The notes beneath the pieces were generated by a model. That model ran no database searches. It was not told where the DNA came from and saw nothing but the letters and a program-made list of their open reading frames with translations. The translations under genes and the position numbers were made by a program. Shown one piece after another: positions 1-8,100 of a stretch of DNA of 13,352 nt. Each line of letters begins with the position of its first letter. The first letter of the stretch is position 1. Source of the stretch: Desulfuromonas sp. SDB (lineage in GTDB: Bacteria > SDB-A); assembly GCA_001412365.1 (NCBI GenBank), contig LKUE01000114.1:1-13352 (forward strand), read 5' to 3'.

Positions 1-85
1 AATTGTTCATTGTTAATTGATCATTGTTCATTGAATATAGGACTCAGTGTTCATCTGTGGTTATTGTCTTTGAGTCAGGGAGGGG
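1..85. other. Noncoding left flank with short direct repeats
   Basis: No gene is visible here. The 11-base word ATTGTTCATTG occurs at 2-12 and again at 23-33, separated by a related AT-rich string. A six-base inverted repeat, GACTCA at 41-46 and TGAGTC at 71-76, flanks a 24-base loop just downstream of the nitroreductase stop codon. It could be a weak transcript-end structure, but it has no T-run and is a poor terminator. I see nothing else in the stretch. Confidence 0.4.
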
Positions 86-595
86 TCACCACCTGTCCCA
101 ATGAATTCTAGACTGATCAAATCTCTCCGGCTGTTTCTTCTCCTCCCCCGGATAACCCAGTGCAATCAAAGATACTGGAATTATTTGATCAGGCAGGGAA
201 AACAATTTTTTCATTCCTTCCACCCTTTCTTCTCGAGGATACACTCCCAGCCAAACCGAACCAATGCCGAAATTATAGGCAGCCAGCAAAATATTCTGGG
301 TAGCGGCAGAGCAATCCTGGATCCAATAACCTTCCGATTTAATCAACAGTTTATCCGCACATACCAGAATTGCTAGAGTTGCCTGTTTCATCATTCCCGC
401 ATAAGGGTGAAAATTTGGCATATCATCTAAAATCATCCGTTTATCGGTTACCACAAAACACCAGGGTTGCTGATTTCTGGCGGAAGGAGCATACATTCCA
501 GCATTGAGAATTTTTTCTATGGTTTCCTGATCAATCTTATCACTGGTGAATTTCCTAATACTTCTTCTATTTAAAATTATTTCATATCCGTCCAT
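86..595 (-). CDS. Nitroreductase-family FMN oxidoreductase
   Basis: This is a 169-residue protein of the nitroreductase / FMN oxidoreductase fold. Such enzymes are cytoplasmic homodimers that use FMN and NAD(P)H to reduce nitro compounds, quinones or other electron acceptors; the physiological substrate cannot be read from sequence. The phosphate-binding N-terminal motif RRSIRKF is at residues 10-16. The PSARNQQPW segment, typical of the flavin pocket, is at 37-45. A helix with WIQDCSAATQNILLAA is at 91-106, GIGSVWLGVYP at 110-120 and IALGYPGE at 144-151. The length is typical of the compact subfamily found in anaerobes. The ATG is preceded by AGGAGG (599-604) three bases away, which fixes the start. 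The gene is separated from the peptidase gene upstream by a strong terminator, so it is probably its own transcription unit. No convincing -35/-10 pair was found in 596-751. Confidence 0.93.
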   Translation of the reverse strand: MDGYEIILNRRSIRKFTSDKIDQETIEKILNAGMYAPSARNQQPWCFVVTDKRMILDDMPNFHPYAGMMKQATLAILVCADKLLIKSEGYWIQDCSAATQNILLAAYNFGIGSVWLGVYPREERVEGMKKLFSLPDQIIPVSLIALGYPGEEKKQPERFDQSRIHWDRW

Positions 596-751
596 AATCC
601 TCCTTTTTCTAATTATTAAATCATATAAAATAGTATCATTGACAATGAAAATATAACAGTTTTTAGACTGTTTATTTTTTCTTAAACTTTTTAATCCAAA
701 ATATTATAAAAACAAAAATCTAAATTTGATTTGTTTAATGTAGAGGAATGT

Positions 752-781
752 AAAAGGAGAAGATTGTAATCTTCTCCTTTT
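752..781 (-). terminator. Strong intrinsic terminator of the C25 peptidase gene
   Basis: This is a perfect inverted repeat with two 14-base arms and a 2-base spacer (left arm AAAAGGAGAAGATT at 752-765, right arm at 768-781). It lies 10 bases beyond the peptidase stop codon. In the minus-strand transcript the GC-containing stem GGAGAAGATT/AATCTTCTCC is followed by TTTTA, the classic Rho-independent layout. The arms end in A/T runs on both sides, so it could also stop plus-strand transcription. The rest of the 596-791 gap is AT-rich with no gene. Confidence 0.85.
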
Positions 782-791
782 ATTTTAGAAG

Positions 792-3700
792 TTAACGGAT
801 TACAGTAATGTTTTTTGTTTCAGTGTAATTATCGGAAGTAAATCTTACGAAATAACACCCATTGGATACTGAACTGCCTTTAGAATCTAATGCGTTCCAA
901 GTTATTTCATGAAAACCGGCATTTTTAAACCCATTTTCTAAAGTGGTTACTCTTTGACCTGCAATGTTGTAAATACTGATATTGATATTTGAAGAAATGG
1001 GTAGTGAATATCTGAATAAAGCTTGATCCTGGATAATATTATTACTGCAGATGAACGATAAATCAATATTTTGACCATTAAAATTTAAAGCATTCTGAGG
1101 ATTCATATTTTCTTTTGACTCACCAAATTTACTTATGGCATAATCTGAACTTCCATCTTCATGGTACATTGTTCCGGCAAAAGTAACACTACCATTATTA
1201 TTTGCACATACGTTGGCAATTGTTGATTTGTACCAAAATTGATTGTAAATTACTTCAAATGGATTGCCGAACATAAAACTTCCTGATTCAATATCATAAA
1301 TATCTCTTGTTACTAGTACTGCACAACTTTCTTCTAAGCAAGGATCCCATCCCTGTCCACTGCAACAATAAACAAAACTTTCACTCAATCCAACTTTTGT
1401 AATTGAATTGATATTATAAATATAAGGATGTGAGTTACTAGAAAATTCAGTAAAATTAATCTCATTCCCATTAACATCAGTTTCTCTGATGAAGCCACCT
1501 GAAGAAGTTGAACCAACAATCATGAATCTATTTCTGTCTGGGATGTAAGCGACATCCTGTGGATCCGAATCAGTCGTATAATCAACATGAGAATGAATTG
1601 TTCCATCCGTATTTACCACCCAAAATGAATTACCTATCATCACATATTTTCCATCACTTCTTTTTGCAACTGTTTTTAAAGAATCATATACTGAATTGAT
1701 ATCACTATAAATAAATGATTTATTAAATTCAAAACTCCCATCATCACAAATACAACATTCTCTTACCCAATTAAATTTATCATCAGTTATCCCATTACCT
1801 AGAAGGATATAATGTTGATATGATGTCTCAATAATATCCAGTATTGGACTGATAATATCTTCTGTTGAATTAATATATTCATTCAGATAATTATAGTTAT
1901 TATCATAAACAACTATCTTTTTAAGGTAATTTATATCTTGCTTTCCACCTACAAAAATCAAGTAACCATCATTGGTCTCAATAAAACATGTGATTGTATC
2001 CATATCAATATTCGATATAACTGTAGCAGTATCAAGTTCACCATTTGCTTCAATTAACTTATAGATAGAGCCATTCTTAACTAAAACCAAATGTTCACCA
2101 GTACTTTTTTGAATTACATACTGACCATAACTATTACCTCCAGCACCGCCTTCATCCCAGTAATTAGCCCAATCAAGATCTCCAATATAGCCACCCGCAT
2201 CAGAGTACCAATAGGCATGTTTTAAAGTGTCAACAAATGGCTTGAAAATCCCTGGCTTCTGAACAGTTAGAACTACATCAAAAATATTGTCTGAAGTTCC
2301 GGATCTATATAATTCATAATCCATATGAACCCACCCAGATTGACTTGTAGTATCTATATAACAGCCCCAATTATTAATATTATCATTTTCTTCGGGGAAT
2401 GATATGGTTACTATTGCATCTTCTACCGGATCAGGTTCTCCATCTCCAGTTGGTACCTTACATACTTCCACATCATATTCTGGATAAGGATGTTGACTGG
2501 TAAGATGGATGTAATGATTATGGAATACCGAAAATGATTCAAGATCATTAATGTACCATAAATTGGATTCCGGATCACCCAATAAGTTAAAGTTGTTTAC
2601 CAAATAATGAAACCTACCCGGCGGAAAAGTTAGAAGAGTTATTAAACCGGCATAATTACTTCTTCCAGTACAAAATCCTGCTCCAGTATTTTTTGTGTAA
2701 TAATCATTTGTTTCCGGGATTAAATATGTCGAAATATCTACAGCTATGCCATCTGATGGTCCAATTTGAGTATTATGAGGATAGATTACCCCTAATCTTG
2801 AACTCATAATAGTACCAATTGCTCTGCTTCCATTGCTATATTCACTGGCGGTTAATTTCTCTGCTAAACAATCTTCTGAATTGTCAAACCATCCGCAATT
2901 ACATGCGGGAGTTACAATAAAACAGGGTGGAGTATTAGCTAATAATTGACCTAACATTGGTATCCATTGATGATAAACGTTTCCATACCAATAAGTTCCA
3001 CCAATGTTACCATGAGCTGAGATATAACAAAAAATATTACCATTTTGTAAGCAGGTGGGGACACTTGGAAAATTTGGACATGAGTAATTCTCTTCAAAAA
3101 GACCAGTAACATTAAATAATGACGATATTTCACTGTATAATAAATAACATGCTGTACTGCCTAGAGCAATATCACCTAACCTTGCCCCAACAAGCAATAT
3201 ATTCCAGGAGTGATCATTATTTTGATATAATTCATATTTTATTTGATCCTCCACCCAATCTTCAACCTGACCTACATCTTCAACAGGAATTCGCCCTACT
3301 AATATGTCACCCATCCAATCACATGCATCATTATCAACAAAATATTCTCCATAAATTAAATTATTATTTTCATCCCAATCATAATAATAAGGTACTATAT
3401 CTGAAAAGTACATATCACAAGGAACATCATAATGAACCCAGCCTATTGATGAAAATTTATAACCAATAGGTATTGTTCTATAAATACCATTATCCGTGCC
3501 TGCAAAATTAGCATAAATCAATCCAAAACGATTGTGATAATCCTGGAGAAAATGCCTTATTTTCTCCTGTATATCCACACCACTGTAAGTACTATTAATC
3601 CAGCTTGTAGTAACTACTTCCGAGGGAATCCCCCTTGCTTTCTTCCATCTGATAAGAGGTTCGAAATAGTCAACAAAGCTCTCATTATTGACTATGACTA

Positions 3701-4358
3701 CATATTCAACTAAACCTTCATATTCAGCCAATTCTCTAACCATTGGTGAGTATCCAATAATATCTAAATCATTATCCACTAAATCAGCCACCATATCCTT
3801 AAAAATATTGTATTGATTTGGAGATAAGGAAATAGCAATTTCTTCATTTAATTCGTAATCAATTTGAATTTGAGTGCTTAGTAGCATTTGTAATTCATTG
3901 GTAACCGGATTGTAACGGAAGGGGCATATTACTGCTCCAGTTAACATAAATCCGGACATGTTCCCATTATTAAAGGTAATTAATGGTGATTCAGGAAAAA
4001 ATTGATTTAAACTGTAAACTGAATCATTTTCCGGTGTAAATGTAGTATCATCTGGAGATGATGAACCTTGTTGCTGAGGTATGATATCATAATAACCTAA
4101 GGATATCCATTCCTGATTTTCCAATGAAACATTTGAAGCTTTTGAGGTTTGAGGAATACAGTAGTTATAGATCAAGGATGGTAAAGCGGGGTATCCAGGT
4201 TCAGAACAAGAAACTCCGTCATCAATTTGGACTATATCGTAATCTTCATATTCTGAAAATGATATTCCATCCAAGTTAAATAAGATATTTTTCTGCAACA
4301 TCTGTCCGTTTAAGCTGTTCAATGTTACTGTCATTGTCAATAAAATTATCCACTTCAT
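792..4358 (-). CDS. Secreted C25-family (gingipain-like) cysteine peptidase with C-terminal sorting domain
   Basis: This 1188-residue exported protease is counted from the ATG at 4358. The frame extends to a GTG at 4397, but the ATG has AGGAGG four bases upstream and begins a clean signal peptide (MKWIILLTMTVTLNSLNGQ, residues 1-19), so 4358 is preferred. Residues about 20-215 look like a C25 propeptide. The C25 core spans about 218-600, with the conserved YISAHGNIGG containing His449 and VTPACNCGWFD containing Cys486. These are the expected catalytic dyad, about 37 residues apart as in gingipains, and a family-typical FNLLGDP segment follows. Residues about 735-1085 form repeated beta-rich blades (propeller-like) with clustered cysteines (868, 869, 871 and 998, 999, 1007, 1012). 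The last ~100 residues match a FlgD-like / type IX secretion sorting domain (SIYNIAGQRV, then CYFVRF and KNITVIR). The protein is probably surface-attached or secreted and cleaves other proteins. A sigma-54-type promoter lies upstream. The family call is firm; the substrate is unknown. Confidence 0.92.
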   Translation of the reverse strand: MKWIILLTMTVTLNSLNGQMLQKNILFNLDGISFSEYEDYDIVQIDDGVSCSEPGYPALPSLIYNYCIPQTSKASNVSLENQEWISLGYYDIIPQQQGSSSPDDTTFTPENDSVYSLNQFFPESPLITFNNGNMSGFMLTGAVICPFRYNPVTNELQMLLSTQIQIDYELNEEIAISLSPNQYNIFKDMVADLVDNDLDIIGYSPMVRELAEYEGLVEYVVIVNNESFVDYFEPLIRWKKARGIPSEVVTTSWINSTYSGVDIQEKIRHFLQDYHNRFGLIYANFAGTDNGIYRTIPIGYKFSSIGWVHYDVPCDMYFSDIVPYYYDWDENNNLIYGEYFVDNDACDWMGDILVGRIPVEDVGQVEDWVEDQIKYELYQNNDHSWNILLVGARLGDIALGSTACYLLYSEISSLFNVTGLFEENYSCPNFPSVPTCLQNGNIFCYISAHGNIGGTYWYGNVYHQWIPMLGQLLANTPPCFIVTPACNCGWFDNSEDCLAEKLTASEYSNGSRAIGTIMSSRLGVIYPHNTQIGPSDGIAVDISTYLIPETNDYYTKNTGAGFCTGRSNYAGLITLLTFPPGRFHYLVNNFNLLGDPESNLWYINDLESFSVFHNHYIHLTSQHPYPEYDVEVCKVPTGDGEPDPVEDAIVTISFPEENDNINNWGCYIDTTSQSGWVHMDYELYRSGTSDNIFDVVLTVQKPGIFKPFVDTLKHAYWYSDAGGYIGDLDWANYWDEGGAGGNSYGQYVIQKSTGEHLVLVKNGSIYKLIEANGELDTATVISNIDMDTITCFIETNDGYLIFVGGKQDINYLKKIVVYDNNYNYLNEYINSTEDIISPILDIIETSYQHYILLGNGITDDKFNWVRECCICDDGSFEFNKSFIYSDINSVYDSLKTVAKRSDGKYVMIGNSFWVVNTDGTIHSHVDYTTDSDPQDVAYIPDRNRFMIVGSTSSGGFIRETDVNGNEINFTEFSSNSHPYIYNINSITKVGLSESFVYCCSGQGWDPCLEESCAVLVTRDIYDIESGSFMFGNPFEVIYNQFWYKSTIANVCANNNGSVTFAGTMYHEDGSSDYAISKFGESKENMNPQNALNFNGQNIDLSFICSNNIIQDQALFRYSLPISSNINISIYNIAGQRVTTLENGFKNAGFHEITWNALDSKGSSVSNGCYFVRFTSDNYTETKNITVIR

Positions 4359-4362
4359 TTTT

Positions 4363-4368
4363 CCTCCT
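4363..4368 (-). promoter_or_regulatory. Ribosome-binding site that decides the peptidase start
   Basis: AGGAGG on the minus strand sits four bases before the ATG at 4358. The alternative GTG at 4397 has no such site and would add 13 hydrophilic residues before the signal peptide. The context AGGAGGAAAAATG is identical, base for base, at the PqqD-like gene (5040-5052). Confidence 0.85.
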
Positions 4369-4441
4369 AAAAAAAATGTTTTAGGTACATTTGACACAAA
4401 ATCTTAGTCATTCACTTACACGAGCTCGTTCCTTTTTTATG

Positions 4442-4459
4442 TGCAAATATTGTGCCAAA
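4442..4459 (-). promoter_or_regulatory. Sigma-54 (-24/-12) promoter of the C25 peptidase gene
   Basis: The minus strand reads TTTGGCACAATATTTGCA. This matches the sigma-54 consensus TGGCAC-N5-TTGCA, with the invariant GG (4456-4455) and GC (4444-4443) exactly 10 bases apart. The predicted start of transcription is about 4431, giving a leader of about 70 bases before the ATG at 4358. A nearly identical element lies before the neighbouring PqqD-like gene, and the next gene beyond encodes a sigma-54 activator, which strongly supports function. Confidence 0.85.
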
Positions 4460-4642
4460 ATGATTATGAATTTAAATAATTAAGAGAGTTAAACTATTTT
4501 CAGGAAATTTTTGAAAAACTTATATAATTCAATACTAAATACAACAAAGAAAAAAGTATCTTATTTAAAAATTATACAAAATTTTACGAAAATATATTTT
4601 TGTCTTTATGATGGATAAAAAAATTGATCGATTGAAATACAG

Positions 4643-4659
4643 TGTTCTATAATAGAACA
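4643..4659. promoter_or_regulatory. 17-bp perfect dyad, possible activator site upstream of the peptidase promoter
   Basis: TGTTCTATAATAGAACA has 8-base arms around one central base. It lies about 220 bases upstream of the predicted peptidase transcription start, within the usual reach of a sigma-54 enhancer site. A second 17-bp dyad with the same TGTT...AACA ends occurs at 5127-5143. It could instead be a second RNA hairpin after the PqqD-like gene, but no T-run follows it directly. The binding role is inference. Confidence 0.4.
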
Positions 4660-4675
4660 GATCATTTTAGACAAT

Positions 4676-4703
4676 AAAAAAAATTACTCCCTTCATTGAG
4701 GAG
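4676..4703 (-). terminator. Probable intrinsic terminator of the PqqD-like gene
   Basis: Just after the PqqD-like stop codon, the minus strand has CTCC...GGAG (4703-4687) forming a stem of about five pairs including one G-T pair, with a loop of seven bases. It is followed by TAATTTTTTTT (4686-4676). The T-run is strong and the stem modest. It would separate the PqqD-like transcript from the peptidase gene, consistent with the peptidase having its own promoter. The remaining 4460-4642 stretch is AT-rich with no recognisable gene. Confidence 0.6.
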
Positions 4704-4709
4704 ATAAGA

Positions 4710-5042
4710 TTAACCAGCATATTTAATATCAGGAATTCTTCTGATTTTTGATAAAATTATCTCACTATTGAATTCAATGATTTTTTTATCGTAGAAATCC
4801 TTTAACAAACGATTTACTGAATGTTTATAATTCATAATTTTATGCTTATAAACATAACTGATAATATTAATTATATCATCAACTGAATGTCTGCCATCAC
4901 AACGGATGAGAACTTCTTCCTGGAACCGGTCTAATTCCAGGTAAATGCCGTTCTTATCCGAGGTTATTTTTGCATTGTAACATCTTCCATCACAATACCG
5001 GTTGAATTCAACTCCTTCACAGATACTGGGATAGTTTTTCAT
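4710..5042 (-). CDS. Stand-alone PqqD-like protein (RiPP recognition element fold)
   Basis: This 110-residue protein resembles the PqqD family. These small winged-helix proteins bind the leader of a ribosomally made peptide and hand it to a modifying enzyme, usually a radical SAM protein. The signature is seen from about residue 35 to 91: LELDRFQEEVLIRCDGRHSV, then a helical DDIINIISYVY stretch, a second helix, and LLKDFYDKKIIEF. This corresponds to the family pattern of a central beta hairpin, the 'cdG.rtv.eI' turn, and the terminal 'fl..L...glI' helix. The N-terminus is unusual in carrying Cys8, Cys17 and Cys21 (CDGRC), which might bind metal. The start has AGGAGG four bases away. It has its own sigma-54-type promoter and its own terminator. 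No radical SAM enzyme or credible precursor peptide is visible within this window. The fold is likely; a role in peptide modification is only possible. Confidence 0.7.
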   Translation of the reverse strand: MKNYPSICEGVEFNRYCDGRCYNAKITSDKNGIYLELDRFQEEVLIRCDGRHSVDDIINIISYVYKHKIMNYKHSVNRLLKDFYDKKIIEFNSEIILSKIRRIPDIKYAG

Positions 5043-5062
5043 TTTTCCTCCTCTTTGGTTAT

Positions 5063-5080
5063 TTAGTGTTTTTCCACTAA
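5063..5080 (-). promoter_or_regulatory. Small hairpin at the 5' end of the PqqD-like transcript
   Basis: The inverted repeat TTAGTG / CACTAA flanks a six-base spacer and overlaps the predicted transcription start (about 5076). In RNA it would form a short hairpin with a GAAAAA loop ahead of the ribosome-binding site, perhaps affecting stability. The stem is only six pairs, so chance is possible. Confidence 0.25.
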
Positions 5081-5086
5081 TAATTT

Positions 5087-5104
5087 TGCAATTACTGTGC
5101 CAAA
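5087..5104 (-). promoter_or_regulatory. Sigma-54 (-24/-12) promoter of the PqqD-like gene
   Basis: The minus strand reads TTTGGCACAGTAATTGCA, again TGGCAC-N5-TTGCA. The GG (5101-5100) and GC (5089-5088) are exactly 10 bases apart. The predicted transcription start is about 5076, leaving a leader of about 34 bases before the ATG at 5042. The element lies between the activator gene and the PqqD-like gene, so the latter need not depend on read-through. Confidence 0.85.
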
Positions 5105-5126
5105 TAGGAGAAATTTCAGATAAAAG

Positions 5127-5143
5127 TGTTTTCTTTTAAAACA
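5127..5143. promoter_or_regulatory. 17-bp TGTT...AACA dyad upstream of the PqqD-like promoter
   Basis: TGTTTTCTTTTAAAACA has 6-base arms and a 5-base centre. It sits about 60 bases upstream of the predicted PqqD-like transcription start and 20 bases after the activator stop codon. It shares length and ends with the dyad at 4643-4659. It may be an activator site, or a weak AT-rich hairpin ending the activator transcript. Confidence 0.3.
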
Positions 5144-5163
5144 ATATATAGATATTTATTGAT

Positions 5164-8100
5164 TTAATTTGATTTCTTTAAATTATTTTTATCAATTATT
5201 CTATATAGCTTTGCCCTTCCAATATTTAATTCTTTTGCTGTTTTTGAAATATTCCAGTCCTTTCTGCTTAAAGCTTTTTCCACAAAGTTGACTTCAACAT
5301 CTTCAATAATTTCAGAAAGCGGTTTACCCTTATACTTGTCAAAATCATTTATTGATTTGATTTTGATTTTTTTATCAGAAACCATTATTTCATTTTCATC
5401 AATTGGATTGTCCCCATGATGATTAACTACTACTTTGGCAATTACATTTTCCAATTCCCGGATATTCCCCGGCCAGTGGTGGTGAGTAAGTTTGTCAATT
5501 GCAGGCTGGTTGAATCCTGATATATTCTTGGAAGCAAGATTATTATACTTTTCTAGTATATGATAAGCTAGACTGGTTATATCTTCCAATCTTTCCCTTA
5601 GGGGAGGAACTCTGATTTTCAGTACATCCAACCGGTGATATAAATCTTCCCGAAAATTTCCATTCTCCACTTCTTTATACAAATCTCTATGGGTGGAAAC
5701 TAAAACCCGCACATCTACCTTTATGGGACTCTGTCCTCCTACTCTCCATATTTCATTGTTTTGAAGTACTCTTAATAATTTAGTTTGCAATTCAATAGGA
5801 ATATCCGCAATTTCATCAAGTAGTAGAGTACCTCCCTGGGCAAGTTCGAATTTACCTTTCTTAGCTGAAACCGCCCCGGAAAAAGCGCCTTTTTCATGTC
5901 CGAAAAGTTCAGTTTCCGCTAAACTTTCCGGAACAGCTGAACAGTTAATGGCAACAAGAGGTTTATCTCTTCTATTACTCAATTTATGTAGAGCTCTGGC
6001 TACTAATTCTTTACCTGAACCGGTTTCCCCGGTTATATAAACAATCATATCCATTTTAGAACAATTTTCAATTTGACGGTAAAGTTCTTTCATGGAGGGA
6101 CTATTGCCGATAAATAATCCAAGGTTTTTAATTTCAGAAAGATGTTTGTTATATTTTATCTTTTCATGTTCCACCAAGATAGGAGTCAATATTTCTGCAG
6201 TTTCCAGAACAATTTCAACATCCTGATCGGTGAAAAAACCATGTTCAATATTCCGGCGATCAAGATATAAAGCTCCGAATATTTCATCTTTCGAAAGAAT
6301 AAGGGGAACTGCAATTACAGAGAGAAAAGATTTTTCAATGATGCTGGGATTATTTTTCAATTTTTCATTTTTAATAGCATCGGGAATTAATACTGGTTGA
6401 TTAGTTATAACTGCTTCTGAAAGAATGCCCTTGCTTAAATCAATCTCCTCATTTTCCATTTTGGTGGAAACTGATCTTATCTCAAAATTATTTATATCAA
6501 CCAATTTATTGGAAGCATTACTAGAACCAACAAATTTGCTAATTATCATCTCCGGAGAAAGGTCATCTCTCACTATTAAAATAGCACTGTCCGCATTTAT
6601 GGTATTTTGAAGATAATTCAAAAATTCACGGTATGCAGTCTCCGGCTTTAATAGTTTTACCAATCTTTGAATCAATTTCATTTCATCTTTCAGTTTTTTA
6701 GTTGAGTCTAAATATTCTTCTAACTCCATATATTTTAATTTATATACAGGATTTGTGCTATGTTCAATAACTCTTTTATATAATTTACAGGCATTCCTTG
6801 CATCAATATCAGCTTGTCTAATCAAGTTTTGATCATCAGATTTATATTTTAAATTCCATAACTGGTAGTATATTTCCGCCTTTTCTTCGATCTTTTTTGA
6901 ATTATCCAGGACTTTATTAAGTAAATTTGCAATAATTAAATCCTGTTGACCTTTTTTTGTTTTCAACATTTGTTTCAGTTCTTCTTTTTTAAAACACTCT
7001 TTACAACAATCATTTAACTCCTCTATTGCTTGATCATATTTATTACAAGCAATATACGTGCCAATTAGTAACAATATAATCTTAAACTTGAGATTATCTT
7101 CGTATTTTAAATTAAATGAATTTTGCAGTTTATAAATTAAGTTTTCGGTTACCTGGTAATTTCCTAAAAAGTAAGAGCATACTGCAGCTTTGTACAACAT
7201 CATTCTTACTTTTTGATTTTCCAGTGAATGATAATATTGATAATTCAATACTGATAAATATTTCTTTTTTGCCTTTAGAAATTCTTTTCTCAGCAGGTAG
7301 ATATCGCCGATTTTATTATTGAGATTAATAATATTTTCAATGCTGCCAACTTCACTACTAATCTCTAAACTCTGTTCATAATAATGAAGGGCTTTAGATG
7401 TTTCCCCACGATTGCTGAAACTATCAGCAAATTCAATTAATCCGATTATTTTTGCATATTTGTTATCTGTGTTATCACAGATATCAATAAATTTGTTAAA
7501 ATAATCTTCAGATTTATCCCCTGCTTTTTTGTATATATAGATATTTCCGATATCCTTATAATTTTTTCCCAGGTTATCCTGATTGGCAAGAGTTCTGTTT
7601 ATATCCGCGCTTTTCTTAAAATATTTCAAGGCTTGGTCAAATTTACCCCGGAGATTGCAGAGATTACCGAAATTACTATAGCTATTTGCAACTAAAGACA
7701 TATCTTTTAATTGCTGTCCAATATCCAATTGCTGTTGGTAACAATTTTCTGCTTTATCATATTTTTGATTGTGGGAATAAATATAACCAAGTTCTGACAA
7801 AATCTTCCCTTGGAGGACAAGATCATTAATATTCTTTTGGTATCTCAATGCAATAAGCAGGCTTTGTTCAGCTTTATCGAAATCACTCAGATGAGTATAT
7901 AAATTACCCAGGCTTCTATTCACACTTGCTTTTAACTGGTTATCATCACATTGCTCTGAATCTTTACAAGCTTGAATAAGATATTTTTCAGCATGTTTAA
8001 ATTTCTGCACTTTTTCCAGAATTTCGCCGATATTTCTGTGCAAAATTACTTTTGTTTTTAAATCCAATAAATTTTGTGCTTCAGCTTCAACTTTTTGATA

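Noticed and set aside
1-40. Possible CRISPR or IS end from the repeated ATTGTTCATTG
   Set aside because: Only two copies 21 bases apart, no regular spacers, no terminal inverted repeats and no transposase or cas gene nearby.
3119-3469. Plus-strand open frame of 116 codons opposite the peptidase gene
   Set aside because: It lies fully antisense to a well-supported coding region, has no ribosome-binding site and no recognisable motif. The same applies to other antisense frames at 101-376, 6425-6610, 7116-7322, 8891-9136 and 9281-9541, to a same-strand shifted frame at 2951-3133, and to 12812-13000 inside the cyclase gene.
4359-4397. Upstream GTG start for the peptidase adding 13 residues
   Set aside because: It lacks a ribosome-binding site and would bury the signal peptide; the ATG at 4358 has AGGAGG and an ideal export signal.
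4439-4483. Plus-strand short frame beginning MCKYCAKM
   Set aside because: The cysteine-rich look arises from the sigma-54 promoter bases read on the opposite strand; no ribosome-binding site precedes it.
4606-4665. 19-codon minus-strand frame (begins MICSIIEHC) after the PqqD-like gene, considered as a precursor peptide
   Set aside because: No ribosome-binding site, it overlaps the dyad at 4643-4659, and the composition looks like random AT-rich translation.
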